DNA of 64,000 nt from Epiperipatus broadwayi (taxonomy: Eukaryota; Onychophora; Udeonychophora; Euonychophora; Peripatidae), in contig JAQFVV010006273.1 in NCBI GenBank assembly GCA_028023455.1, forward strand, positions 250,001 through 314,000, read 5' to 3'. Positions 21,924 to 31,717 of this stretch are shown here, in pieces; the first letter of the stretch is position 1; the number at the start of each line of letters is the position of its first letter. A program made the translations under genes and the position numbers. The notes beneath the pieces were generated by a model. The model was not told the DNA's origin, searched no databases, and saw only the letters and a list, made by a program, of their open reading frames with translations.

Positions 21924-22118
21924 TCGGGCAACATGTTCTATAAGTGCTGACTCTTGAGTTAGTATTTTAGATCTAGTTTCTGGAGTCCCAGTGCTCCACT
22001 GAGGTGAACCATAAGCTCGAAACCAATTGGTCTGGAGATATGGACTTTCTGATAGACATTTTGAATTTCTTTCTCTTTTGGCACATAAAATAAAGCTTGG
22101 TAAGCTCCCTCTGGTGAA
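21924..22118 (-). repeat. SINE-like repeat family C, inverted copy 3
   Basis: The reverse complement matches copy 1 from GTTCACCAGAGGGAGCTTACC to the segment ending at the core. The core reads on the plus strand as CTGA (21999), then GAAACC (22019). A stem TGGAG (21981-21985) with CTCCA (21994-21998) sits directly before CTGA. It pairs with copy 1 to give an RNA hairpin arm of about 190 bases. It is followed by a short (TA)n run at 22119-22143. Confidence 0.8.
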
Positions 22119-22199
22119 CATATATATATATATATATATATATGCATTCATTATTAAACTGCAGAAAGATTTATTAAGATATATATATACCATTGTTGT

Positions 22200-24350
22200 G
22201 GCTTACTGATGATGAGAATCTAAGTCATATTTATTGAATCATGCTTTAAATGACATAGTTTACATAAATATGTTTCTCACATAGATCTTATCTTTGCTCT
22301 TTTATATACAATTGGGTGTGAGATATAGAATAATAAGTTGTAATATTTTATAATATAATTGTTAAAAATAAAGTTAATATTCTGACATATAACATGTATA
22401 ATAATATAATATCTTCTGCATACACCTACTTACAATTCCATGAATACTCAGTAATTGATTTAAATCACTGTCTAAGAATGTAACACATATTCAAATATAA
22501 AAGAAAGTTTTAATAAACTAGATGATATTGTGCACTTTATGTCCATGTGATATATTTAAATAATAGCATTATTAACAAATTAAAAAACAATACTATTATG
22601 ATATAGAATAAACTTATTTGTAACAAACAAATTCATTCAGTTGCTAAGTGTAAAGTCATCATAACAAAATATCTATAAGATAGTTGTGATAAAAATGTAA
22701 TTTTATAATCCAACAGAGATTTAGGATATTTATTTACTTTAGTAATTTATTAGAGTGCATCAAAAGCATTCACCCTATATCTCAGTTTATTTATTTTAAC
22801 ATGGAGGTTCCCAATGTAGGCAACTATTCCTGCTAGTAGTAGAATTATAAAATATGTTATTTGATTTGTGTATTAATAAATATGTTTAATTGATTTACTT
22901 GTTCTGCTGTCTGATTCTCTAGTACAAATTATCCAGCAGACGTCTATTTTCTATGAGTGACTAATCAACTAAAAGTATATCAGTTAAAGATCTGGAACTA
23001 AGTAGTTGTGTCTAGATATGAACATTGATTATACACAGTATACAACTTTGCCTATTCATAAAGAGAATGGTGTGCCATAAGAAAGAAGAGACTCTGCTAT
23101 AAGATCTCCTGTGTATTTATCTCTAATGGGATTCATATTCATTATTTAGTCATTAATACCCAAAGAAAATAATAAAAGTCAAAGCTGAATTGATAAATGC
23201 TATTATTAAAGATATACATGCTTATAGACAAAGTAAGCTTAAAGTATCAGCAAAAACCACGGTTTAAACATTTTATTATGTGGTAAGATATTTTTTATAT
23301 TAGTATCAATTTAAGTATATCATAACCTTTAGATTTAATATTTATATCTAATTATTAATTCCAATATTTATGGTTTATTTATTTTATGATTTTAAGGAAG
23401 ATGCAAAAATTTCATTATTTTATTTATTTTATAATTACTGTGAATAAATTATTTTATGATCAAATTTAGTTCATTTTATTGTTTAAACTCATTTCAAACA
23501 TGTACCATTAATATATTTTTAAAACGAGAAAAGTCATGTAATTCACTAAGGGATATATTAAAATAGTGAAAATACATCAAGATAATGATGATGAGAGATA
23601 ATAAAGCATCCAAAAGTATTATTTTTATAATGAAATAACACTAAAATTAGGATTAATTTGGATCTAAGAAAAAAATTATAAGGCTTTTGATAGGAATTAT
23701 TCTGAATTTAACCTTCTGGGTGCTAATGTTATTTTGATCATCATTACTGTATTTGCTATTATACCTAATGTAACCACATTTCATCATAAATGTTGTAACC
23801 TTTTATATAGATTAATACAGTAACATTTTAATATTGCAAATGTGCTTAAATTTGACCATTTCATTTGCGGTTACATTTCTGAACCATTACAATATATATG
23901 CATATAATTGACAATAGCTAATTGGTATTAAATGTAAATTATATCATCACAGACCTTGTACTTATGCTTATCAATAAATATTATTAATTGTGCCATAGAA
24001 TCATGTACATATTGTTAATATTAGCATTAAGCTGATATTTTGACTGTATGTCACAACCATTATCCAAGGAATAGTAATCATTCATAACAAATCTTTCTGT
24101 CAGGTTGATTGTATGTTCAGTTAGCTGAAATGTCAATTTAATGCTAATATTATCAACAAGAAAATGTATGTCATACTCAAAATGTACATTTACATATCCA
24201 TGAAAATCTTCACTTTGATAATTATATGAATCGGTCAGTAAAATAAGAATTTGCTGTATAATCTAATTTAGTATCTTCTATTATTACAATTCCTCATTGT
24301 ATTAATGAAATACTAATGCTGTTAATAATCACGTAGAACAATTATATTAG
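22200..24350. other. A+T-rich stretch without recognisable features
   Basis: I see no supportable gene, element or RNA here. Open frames are short. Copies of TGCTAATATTA-like words near 24020 and 24140 are inverted to each other, but too short to name. Confidence 0.4.
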
Positions 24351-24359
24351 TGTTCATTT

Positions 24360-25330
24360 TATTAATGCTGGTGTTCCAACTTTAGATTCAGAGATTTCAA
24401 AGAATGAAAACTTTTATTCCATGTTGGATAGCATTAATACTGCAATTACATTGAAAGATCATTTTTTATTCCTGAAGACTTTAATGCAGTGTAAGGTATG
24501 TTAATATTGAATTTTTGGACATCCCATGGATTGAATTTTACAAGAACTTTGTTGGGGCTAAAAACCACTATAAAAAACATAATGGCATTTAAGAGGAGTG
24601 AGAATACAAAGATCATTTTACACAAGAAATATAATGAGAGTTGCTTTAAAAACAAACATTATTCCAATTATATATTCTCAAAAAAAAAATTGATGTTTAT
24701 TCTTTAGAGAAATCTACTATACTTAATAAATTCAAATGCCTATTATACTCCAAAATTGTTAATTTAGATCTTCAGGACTATTTTATTACTGACAATTATT
24801 AGTTATAAAATTATTAAAGAGAAATAGTAGCATTTTTACTTGGCAGAATTTAGTTGATAAATTTAATGGTACTCATGCAGATTTTGAAAAAGATATTAAT
24901 TCTTTGTGATTGCATAAATGGGAAGACAACTAATCCCGATATGTTAGTTAATGAAAGAGAAATCAATTTGAAATACACATTTGAGAGTAGAATTTTAAAT
25001 TTGAACCAATTAAAGGGAATTAAAGATTATTGTGCTTTTTTCCAGTTCAAAAGACATTTTATGCACTGCACTTGAACTTTTGAATGTATCCTCTAAAACT
25101 TTGGTATTTGATTAATCAGTATTAAACATAAGTTTTTGATCAGCTAGTGACAGAAGAAAAATCCTCAAAACACTTTTAACATGAATAGTTATCAACTTGA
25201 GATGTAAAGAACTTTAAATATCTTGATATTTTTATAGATAGAAAGGGAAGTCAGATATTGAGATATAATAGGAACTCCAAAGAGCTGCTTTCTGCTATTA
25301 ACAAGTCAAAAGGTAGTGTTTTCCTGAAGA
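24360..25330 (+). pseudogene. Decayed LINE, endonuclease and RT fragments (left part)
   Basis: Frame-shifted remnants read like a LINE: ENFYSMLDSINTAITLKDH followed by an EDFNAV segment (24395-24490) recalls the endonuclease GDFNA region, and WIEFYKNFVGAKN follows. At about 25200-25320, NFKYLDIFIDRKGSQI and ELLSAINKSKG resemble the RT thumb (FKYLGxxID motif). The central RT palm is missing. The frame is interrupted by the Penelope-like element at 25332 and resumes at 28040 with KGRVFLHIEINTAIDL and NLLYRSKIW, the expected next segment. Confidence 0.5.
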
Positions 25331-25349
25331 GATTCAATACATATATTAG

Positions 25350-25955
25350 ATGATGGAAATAATCCAATATAAAAACACAACTAGAACATCATCATCAAAA
25401 ACCAAAACACTAAGTATTCAGTATGGACCTGAGACTATATCAAACTTTAAACATTATGAAAAATTATGTCTAAAGCTGTCCAAAGTAGAAAATCATTTAA
25501 CTTTCTTATCTAAATGTAAATCTGAAGGGTTAATTCCTAAAGGTTTGCAACTAAAACATCCAATTTATTCTCAGAGAGCAAGTGAAGCTATGTTAAGAGA
25601 AACAATAACTGCTCAAAGGTTTTCTAAGTATCAAACAATGCTTTACATTAATAATGTAGAATGTTTCCTAAAAAACAAACTTACTGAAAACTACATGAGA
25701 ATTTCTCATGCAATAAGAAAATCATATTCTACATTACATGGAAAAATAAAAGAATGCCAAAAGAAGAAACTTTCTAATCTATATGGGCATATCAAAAATC
25801 ATAATATACCAAGCAATGTACTAACTTATTCTATTAAAATTCTCAGTTCTAAATATCTAACAGATACTGAAATTTCTGTTCTTGAAAGAGGATTAAACTT
25901 TGTCATAACACCATGTAATATCCCTTTATTAGATAAAATGGCAGTGACTGAATAA
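25350..25955 (+). pseudogene. Penelope-like protein, N-terminal domain
   Basis: This is a 201-codon open frame. The second half contains a class signature: KILSSKYLTDTEISVLERGL, then NFVITPCNIP, which precedes the RT in Penelope-like proteins. The first half (FKHYEKLCLKLSKVENHL) is helical and basic. The frame ends at a TAA at about 25953. Matching sequence continues in other frames, with LADKSNATVVIDTTNYDN at about 26110-26160, so the stop is a disabling mutation and not a true end. Confidence 0.8.
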
Positions 25956-26099
25956 GTCATTCAAAAATTGTGTTAGAATAAACAGCAGAATTACACTGGA
26001 GAATGAAAAGAGCATTTGACAAGCAACAAAAACTGTAGTCAAACATATCCTATGGTGAGAGGAAAGCAATTAAATCTCTCAAAGTATATAAATCTAATT

Positions 26100-27009
26100 A
26101 TTATTCTTGCTGACAAAAGCAATGCAACAGTTGTAATAGATACAACTAATTATGACAACTAAATACAAGAATTTCTTACAGTAGGCTAATATAGAAAGGT
26201 GGCAAAAAATCTAATATTAAGTACAGAAACAAAGTTACTAGCATTACTCAGAAAGCATCAAGTATTTCACTGATTTAGAAAAAAGTAAAACAACATCATA
26301 TTTCAACAAAATTCCTTACCTTTATGGTCTACCTAAAATCCATAAGGATCATATTCCATTAAGACCTATTGTTAGTTCTAGAGATTCACCTTGCCAAAAT
26401 TTGGCAAAATTTCTTCTCAAAGTTCTAAATCCTTTGGCCCAATCATTTTTCAGAGATTTTAGACACTTTGTAAAATTAATCAAGAACATGAAAATTGAAA
26501 TAACTGACTTACTTACTGGTAAGCTTTGATGTGAAAAGTTTATTCACAAATGTACCATGTGAAGAACCATTGTCTATTGTAATGAAAAAATTAAATGGTG
26601 ACAATAGTTTTCTATTGATAGTATAATAGAACTATTAATATTTTGCATAAAAACAACCTACTTTCAATATAATACAGAATTCTTCCAAAAAAATCAAGAA
26701 ATGGCTATGGGTTCATCATTGTCTTCCCTGATTAGAAACATTTACCTGAAAGAACTTGAAACCTTAGCCATAAAAACTACTCCATATCCACCTAACATTT
26801 GCTATGTAGATGATACATTTGGTGCATGGCCACATGAAGAAGCAGTGCTAAAAACTTTCTGGAAACCCATCAACAATATATTCTTTTCAATTAAATTCAT
26901 AATAAAATCAGAACAAAAACAAAAATTGGCATTCTTAGATGAAAATTGTGACAAGACTCCCTCATGGCAAAATCAAAACTACAGTTTACCAAAAACTACA
27001 CTTACATAA
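26100..27009 (+). pseudogene. Penelope-like reverse transcriptase, broken
   Basis: RT pieces in shifted frames are IPYLYGLPKIHKDHIPLRPI (about 26315-26370), SFDVKSLFTNVP-like sequence near 26520-26560, then the open frame 26701-27009. That frame starts MAMGSSLSSLIRNIYL (motif B) and continues with ICYVDDTFGAW (motif C with both aspartates) and FSIKFIIKSEQKQKLAFLD. GLPKIHK and YVDDTF are characteristic of Penelope-like RTs, which are related to telomerase. Several stops and indels separate the motifs. Confidence 0.85.
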
Positions 27010-27379
27010 AAATACCTAGCCTATACATACAATCTCACCAAAAACACAAAACATGGAGTTGTACTATTACTATGAAACAAAGGAAAAGAAGTTTGTTCAG
27101 AAACCACTGATTTGGAAAAAGAAAAGATCTATATAGAACAAACTTTTATGAAAAATGTTTATCCGTCAGATGTTATTACAAAAATGTTAAATAGACAGCA
27201 AAAAAACCATCAAGAGAAAATACAAGTATTAGTACTGTAGTGAACCCATACATTCCAAAAATTGCAGACAAATTAAGGAAAACCTGCAATCAGTATAACA
27301 TTGAAACAGCTTTCCAGAACCATACACACTATGAGAATTCTAACATCTACAAAGCCTAAACTTAAAATGCTGAAAAGAA

Positions 27380-27603
27380 AAAAACTGCATCTATGAAATA
27401 CCATGGAATGTGGAAGAATATATATTGGTGAGACCAGCCATCCTATTGAAAAGTGCTTGCACGAATACAAACTGATGATTAGAAGAAGGAAAATAGATGT
27501 GTCTAAGGTAGCAGACCATGTATATGCCAATGAACATATTTTCAATTGGGAAAATACAAAAATATTATATAGAGAAGAAAAGGTGCAGAGAAGAAAATTT
27601 TAA
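27380..27603 (+). pseudogene. Penelope-like GIY-YIG endonuclease domain
   Basis: CIYEIP (about 27388-27405, in an adjacent frame) and CGRIYIGET in the open frame 27403-27603 form the GIY and YIG strands. CLHEYKLMIRRRK and VADHVYANEHIFNWENTKIL follow, as in Penelope GIY-YIG domains, which are thought to cut the target. The frame shift between the two strands and the C in place of the first G show decay. It lies downstream of the RT, in the usual order. Confidence 0.85.
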
Positions 27604-27754
27604 ATAGCTGCTCACATGTCAATGGCAAAAAATTCCATAAGCCAACCTAGGTGAGGTATACATAATGTATGGAAATTATTAATCAACTTTGCTCTTAGGA
27701 AAAAGTGAAGAAATCGGGAGGAACCTCATAGATAAATATATGAAATTATTACAG

Positions 27755-27960
27755 ACTGTTGCCTTTGGCAGGATGACTCAGTTAGTTAGAGAATTACCTT
27801 AAAATGTAATATTCAAGAATCTAAGACACCAAGTTCAAATCCCATGCTAGTGCTGTCAGTGGTCAGGCCAAAAACACTTGAAGAGGTGAGAATAATATCT
27901 CTCAAAATATTGTGCATATATTAACATGTTTGATGTGCTATTACTAACAGTTGAATGTAT
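27755..27960 (+). repeat. tRNA-derived SINE, copy 1 (nested in Penelope element)
   Basis: A pol III-type A box, TGACTCAGTTAGTTAGAG, starts at 27774, and a B box, AGTTCAAATCC, lies at 27832-27842. The spacing is that of a tRNA, followed by a unique tail (CTTGAAGAGGTGAGAATAAT). The cloverleaf is too damaged to be a functional tRNA. An inverted relative lies at 28675-28870. Confidence 0.75.
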
Positions 27961-28039
27961 TTAAAATATTTAAATAATTTTTTAAGACATTCAATACACA
28001 TATTAGATGATGGAAATAATCCAATATAAAAATACAATT

Positions 28040-28500
28040 AAAAGGTAGAGTATTTCTTCATATAGAAATAAATACTGCAATTGACTTATACCTATATAAT
28101 AGAACTATTGTTTTATCGAATTTGTTGTATAGAAGTAAGATTTGGCTACCTTATAAGATGCTATATAAAAGCATTACAGAAATGTTATTTAAAGATGCTC
28201 TATATAATGGCAATATCAAAGAAACTGATCAATATGTTCTTCAACTTTCTGGTTGTGATATTATAAAGTCCACTAGTGTTAAATCACACACCAATGGACT
28301 ATGCATTTAAATTAATGAACAATGCAAGAGTTACTAAAATGATGTTTTATCAGAAACTTAAGCATTATTTTTATAGAAGTTATAGGTTATATCTACATTA
28401 TAAGGATTATCTCAAAAATATTCTAAAGAAATGCAATATCATTTGGGAAAACATGGTTGTTAATAGTATACATTGAAGAGCTCTAATAGTATTAAAATAA
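28040..28500 (+). pseudogene. Decayed LINE, C-terminal part (right of Penelope insertion)
   Basis: This continues the LINE cut by the Penelope-like element. GRVFLHIEINTAIDL, RTIVLSNLLYRSKIW and TDQYVLQLSGCDI match the style of LINE RT thumb sequence, where a LLYGSETW-type segment follows the FKYLG motif. Later frames are scrambled. The clade is not clear. Confidence 0.45.
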
Positions 28501-28674
28501 TTCAGAAAAAATTTTTTTTAATAAATTAAAAGGTGACTATTTTCCTGAAGATTAGGGGTGGTGGTTCATTATATGTAATATTACATTAGACTATTTTCAT
28601 TATCTACCATTAATCTTGAATGTCTACAAAATTTTAAACTCTATTTAAACTTTTCAAATACAAACAACTGTTAA

Positions 28675-28870
28675 TAATAATTTAAACAACTCATGTACAC
28701 AACATATTATTTTCCACTTTTCTTCAGGTGTTTCTGACATAACCAATGATAATATTAGCATAGGATCTGAATTCATACCATTAGATTCTTGAATATCAGT
28801 TCTTAAGGCAACCCTCTAACCAAGTGAGCCATTCTTCAAAGGCAATAATCTGTAGAAACTACGTATACTT
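28675..28870 (-). repeat. tRNA-derived SINE, inverted copy 2
   Basis: The reverse complement reads TGGCTCACTTGGTTAGAG (A box) and AATTCAGATCC (B box) with the same intervening and downstream words as copy 1 (ATTCAAGAATCTAA, ACACCTGAAGAA). The two copies lie about 0.8 kb apart in opposite orientation. Confidence 0.75.
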
Positions 28871-29104
28871 ATCTATGAAAATTGATTCAATATCTTCTGA
28901 TTCCTCCAATTTTTTAACATTTTAAAATATCAAGGAAACAAAAGAATGATCCTGCATGTTTTATATTTGGACATATATGTCGTTCACAGATTATTTTGTG
29001 TAGCCATTGCATGACTCATATCTAAAGTAACTTTTTCTCTCTCTTTCTCCCTATGTTTTTTTTTGTTTTGGAATAAAAATTGATTATACTTGTTTACAAT
29101 TAGG

Positions 29105-29106
<2 letters not shown>

Positions 29107-29194
<88 letters not shown>

Positions 29195-29214
29195 CATCAT
29201 CATCATCATCATTA
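29107..29214. repeat. (ATT)n(ATC)n compound microsatellite
   Basis: About 90 bp of uninterrupted ATT units is followed by ATC units. It has the same ATT-then-ATC structure as the right half of the array at 3811-3900. Confidence 0.95.
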
Positions 29215-29479
29215 TTAAAAAGACATTTTGATGATTATGTTACATAAGCAGTCTCTGGTGAGTTATCCATTGAGTATGTCTTCTGTTGCAATATATTAAG
29301 AATGCACCCTCTAAAGTAGACATAGCTGCTGAGCATAATATGATTGAGATAAAATTGAAATTAAATTTTAAAGATTTGAATAATTCTGACATAAATATAA
29401 AAAATAGACATGTAATGAATAAAACAGACATTAGAGGAAATTTTTTAGATTTCGTAAATAAATATATATATAAATAATA

Positions 29480-30540
29480 TCCTAATTTGTATAAATAATA
29501 TAATTTGTAATAAAAAATTTAAATGACAAAAAAAAATTCATGGAAAACTTTTTAAAAGACATATCATAGATTGTAGATTAAGAAAAGAACAAAAGAACGA
29601 AAAGTATTCAATTAACGTGAGATTATTAATAAATAATAAAGAAAAGATGAAAAATATGAATGCTGAATTCACTATAAATATGTTTAGAGATTGAAAATTA
29701 AGTTGTATAACTGGTAATGTAGAGCAATAGAATTAGAAAAAAATTTCATTTATAGCAAGATAATACTATTAGGAAAATCCAAAAGCCAACAATCATTTAT
29801 TAGCAGATTAACTATATGCATTAAAAAATATGGGGAAATGTATTTGTGATTTGTGTAAAATAAATAATAAATAATTTGTATTAATAAAAAAAGAAAGAAA
29901 GATGACCATAACTCCGATTAGAAATTAATTAGAAAATCAGATTTATTGACAGAGAATAAGACATTGGTAAAATTATATTTAATCATTAAAATTTGTAGGT
30001 GAATAAAAATCAGTTAAGGTTTGAAATACTTATTAGATCCCTATAATATATTTGCTACAGGAAAATGGTTGTATATTTTCTTTCAACACTTGTGATTCTT
30101 TTAAAAAAAATCCCTGCAGTAAATGTTAAAATTTGAGTCCATCAGTTTACAAGTTATGAAGTTAACATAAGTTTATGTCTAAAGAGTAATTTGAATTTTG
30201 AAATAATGCAGTTGTGAAGGTGAGACATCATTTAGAAATATGTAGAAGGATGAAAGAAGATAAATCTTTAAAAGTATCTGATAAATAAATTTAAAGTAAA
30301 AATATATAGATTAAAAAAAAAGAGACTGTTAAATAACTTCAATACTTATCAAATGATAAGTCTTAAATTAACCTATCACTATATAGAAAAATATAACTAA
30401 AGAAAGTATGTAAGATAGAATGTTGTTCTATTTCATCTTTGTTTATTATTTACTTAAACAATCAAATGGCTTTATTGCTCATGAGCTCATAAGAAATTCA
30501 ATTAACAGAATTGACAGAACTGGAATTGATCCAAGGACTT
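29480..30540. other. A+T-rich stretch, no feature assigned
   Basis: No supportable gene. Near 30500-30550 a segment GGAATTGATCCAAGGACTTT resembles the reverse complement of a tRNA-like B region, but it is too diverged to call. Confidence 0.35.
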
Positions 30541-30550
30541 TAGGTTCAGA

Positions 30551-30790
30551 TGATCACCATTCTTTATGCTTACATAAGCTGTTTTCACAGAGGCAAAACT
30601 CTCCACACATAGCACTACTCAGTACAAACCAGAGTAATCAATGGATGCATCCACAAGCTAGAAAGGAGTCTGGGGATATGGATGAGTAGTCACTAGATAG
30701 GGATTATATGCACAAACCTTCCTGCATCCATTGATCACTCTGGCTTACACTCAATGGAGAGTTTTACTTCTGTGTGACTTTAAGTTCCAG
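30551..30790. repeat. Family A repeat, fold-back copy
   Basis: The left arm carries GATCACCATTCTTTATGC, CAAAACTCTCCACACATAGC and GAGTAATCAATGGATGCA. The right arm carries TGCATCCATTGATCACTCTGG and ATGGAGAGTTTTACTTC, the inverse of the same segment. The centre keeps part of the body (AGTCTGGGGATATGGATGAG). The copy therefore folds on itself. Confidence 0.75.
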
Positions 30791-31030
30791 AGTCTGACCC
30801 TCTATCACATTACTAAACTATGCAGAGTAACATTAGATAAAATACAAAATGAGTATTGTTTTAATGAGAAGAACATTGAGAGGTAGAAAGTTTTAATGCT
30901 CAAATTTTGTTGATGAAATGACAAATCCTTTTGACAATAAGAATGAGTCTGAGAAAATATCATGCAGAATTGATAACAATTTGTAGAAAATTTAGACTGA
31001 AGATAATATTTATATCTAAAATAATTAAAA

Positions 31031-31345
31031 CAGGCTCTCCATATAGTAGTGCCACTCAGTGCAAGCCAGAGTAATCAATGGATGTCAGAAGGCTAGTGCA
31101 TAAAATCCCTATCTACTGCCTACTCATTCAATATCCCCAAACTAGTTTCTGGTTTGTGACCTTCATCAGTGAGAAGCCTGGAATCTGAGAGCAAATCTTA
31201 GGATCTAATGCAACCCTCCAGCAGCCACCTTTTATCTCTACTTAGCTACAAAACTATGAGAATAAAATTGAAAACACAATAATATTTTCAATCTAAGCTC
31301 ATTAGGTTATATAGTCATATAGGTCTGAACTAGTTCAGTACCCAT
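31031..31345 (+). repeat. SINE-like repeat family A, longest copy
   Basis: This runs from CTCTCCATATAGTAGTGCC through the core (31140-31170, with TTTCTGGTTTGTGACCTTCA), TATCTCTACTTAGCTACAAAA and ATTTTCAATCTAAGCTCA, to ATATAGGTCTGAACTAGTTC. The last part corresponds to the distal module of families B and C. Confidence 0.8.
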
Positions 31346-31407
31346 ACATTTTGGTGTCTTTGGTTAATAACCATAGCCACCACTATCCTATTAGGCATGA
31401 TTAGAAT

Positions 31408-31717
31408 TAAACTATTAAACATCACATGATCACCATTTCTTATGCTTGCTCATAATTGTTATTAAACCAGTCAAAACTCTCCATGCAGTAGCCACTCAAT
31501 GCAAGCTAGAGTAATCAATGGATGCCAGAAGGCTTGTGCATAAAATCTCTATCTAGTGACTACTCATCCAATATCCTTCCAGACTAGTTTCTGGTTTGTG
31601 GCCTTTGATTACTTTTACTTGCACTGAGTGGCACTACTGTATGGAGAGTTTTGCCTGTTTTAATAACAGTTATGAGTGAGCATAAGAAATGGTGATCATG
31701 TGATGTTTAGTGGTTTA
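31408..31717. repeat. Family A repeat, fold-back copy with 100-bp arms
   Basis: The left arm, 31408-31516, runs from TTAAACTATTAAACATCAC to GAGTAATC. The right arm, 31607-31717, is its inverse, from GATTACTTTTACTTGCACTG to GTGATGTTTAGTGG. The spacer of about 90 bases holds the rest of the family A body up to the core. Arms of this length would form a stable stem. Confidence 0.85.

Larger units (their letters stand above)
25332..28039 (+). mobile_element. Penelope-like element with terminal direct repeats
   Basis: The coding remnants show, in order, a Penelope amino-terminal domain, RT motifs and a GIY-YIG nuclease. A 49-base direct repeat (25332-25380 and 27989-28037, both containing TATTAGATGATGGAAATAAT) bounds it, resembling the terminal repeats (pLTRs) of this class. 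Outside these, AAAAGGTAG(T/A)GT occurs at 25308 and 28040 and is a plausible target-site duplication of about 15 bases. Removing the element and one duplication restores the reading of the interrupted LINE, which supports these limits. A tRNA-derived SINE sits in its 3' part. The coding region has many stops, so it is inactive. Confidence 0.8.

Noticed and set aside
27774-27842. Functional tRNA gene
   Set aside because: A and B boxes are present, but the acceptor and anticodon stems do not pair, a unique tail follows, and an inverted relative exists, so it is a SINE.
30420-30689. 89-codon frame as a small gene
   Set aside because: Its second half runs over a family A repeat, and the first half is A+T-driven; no independent support.
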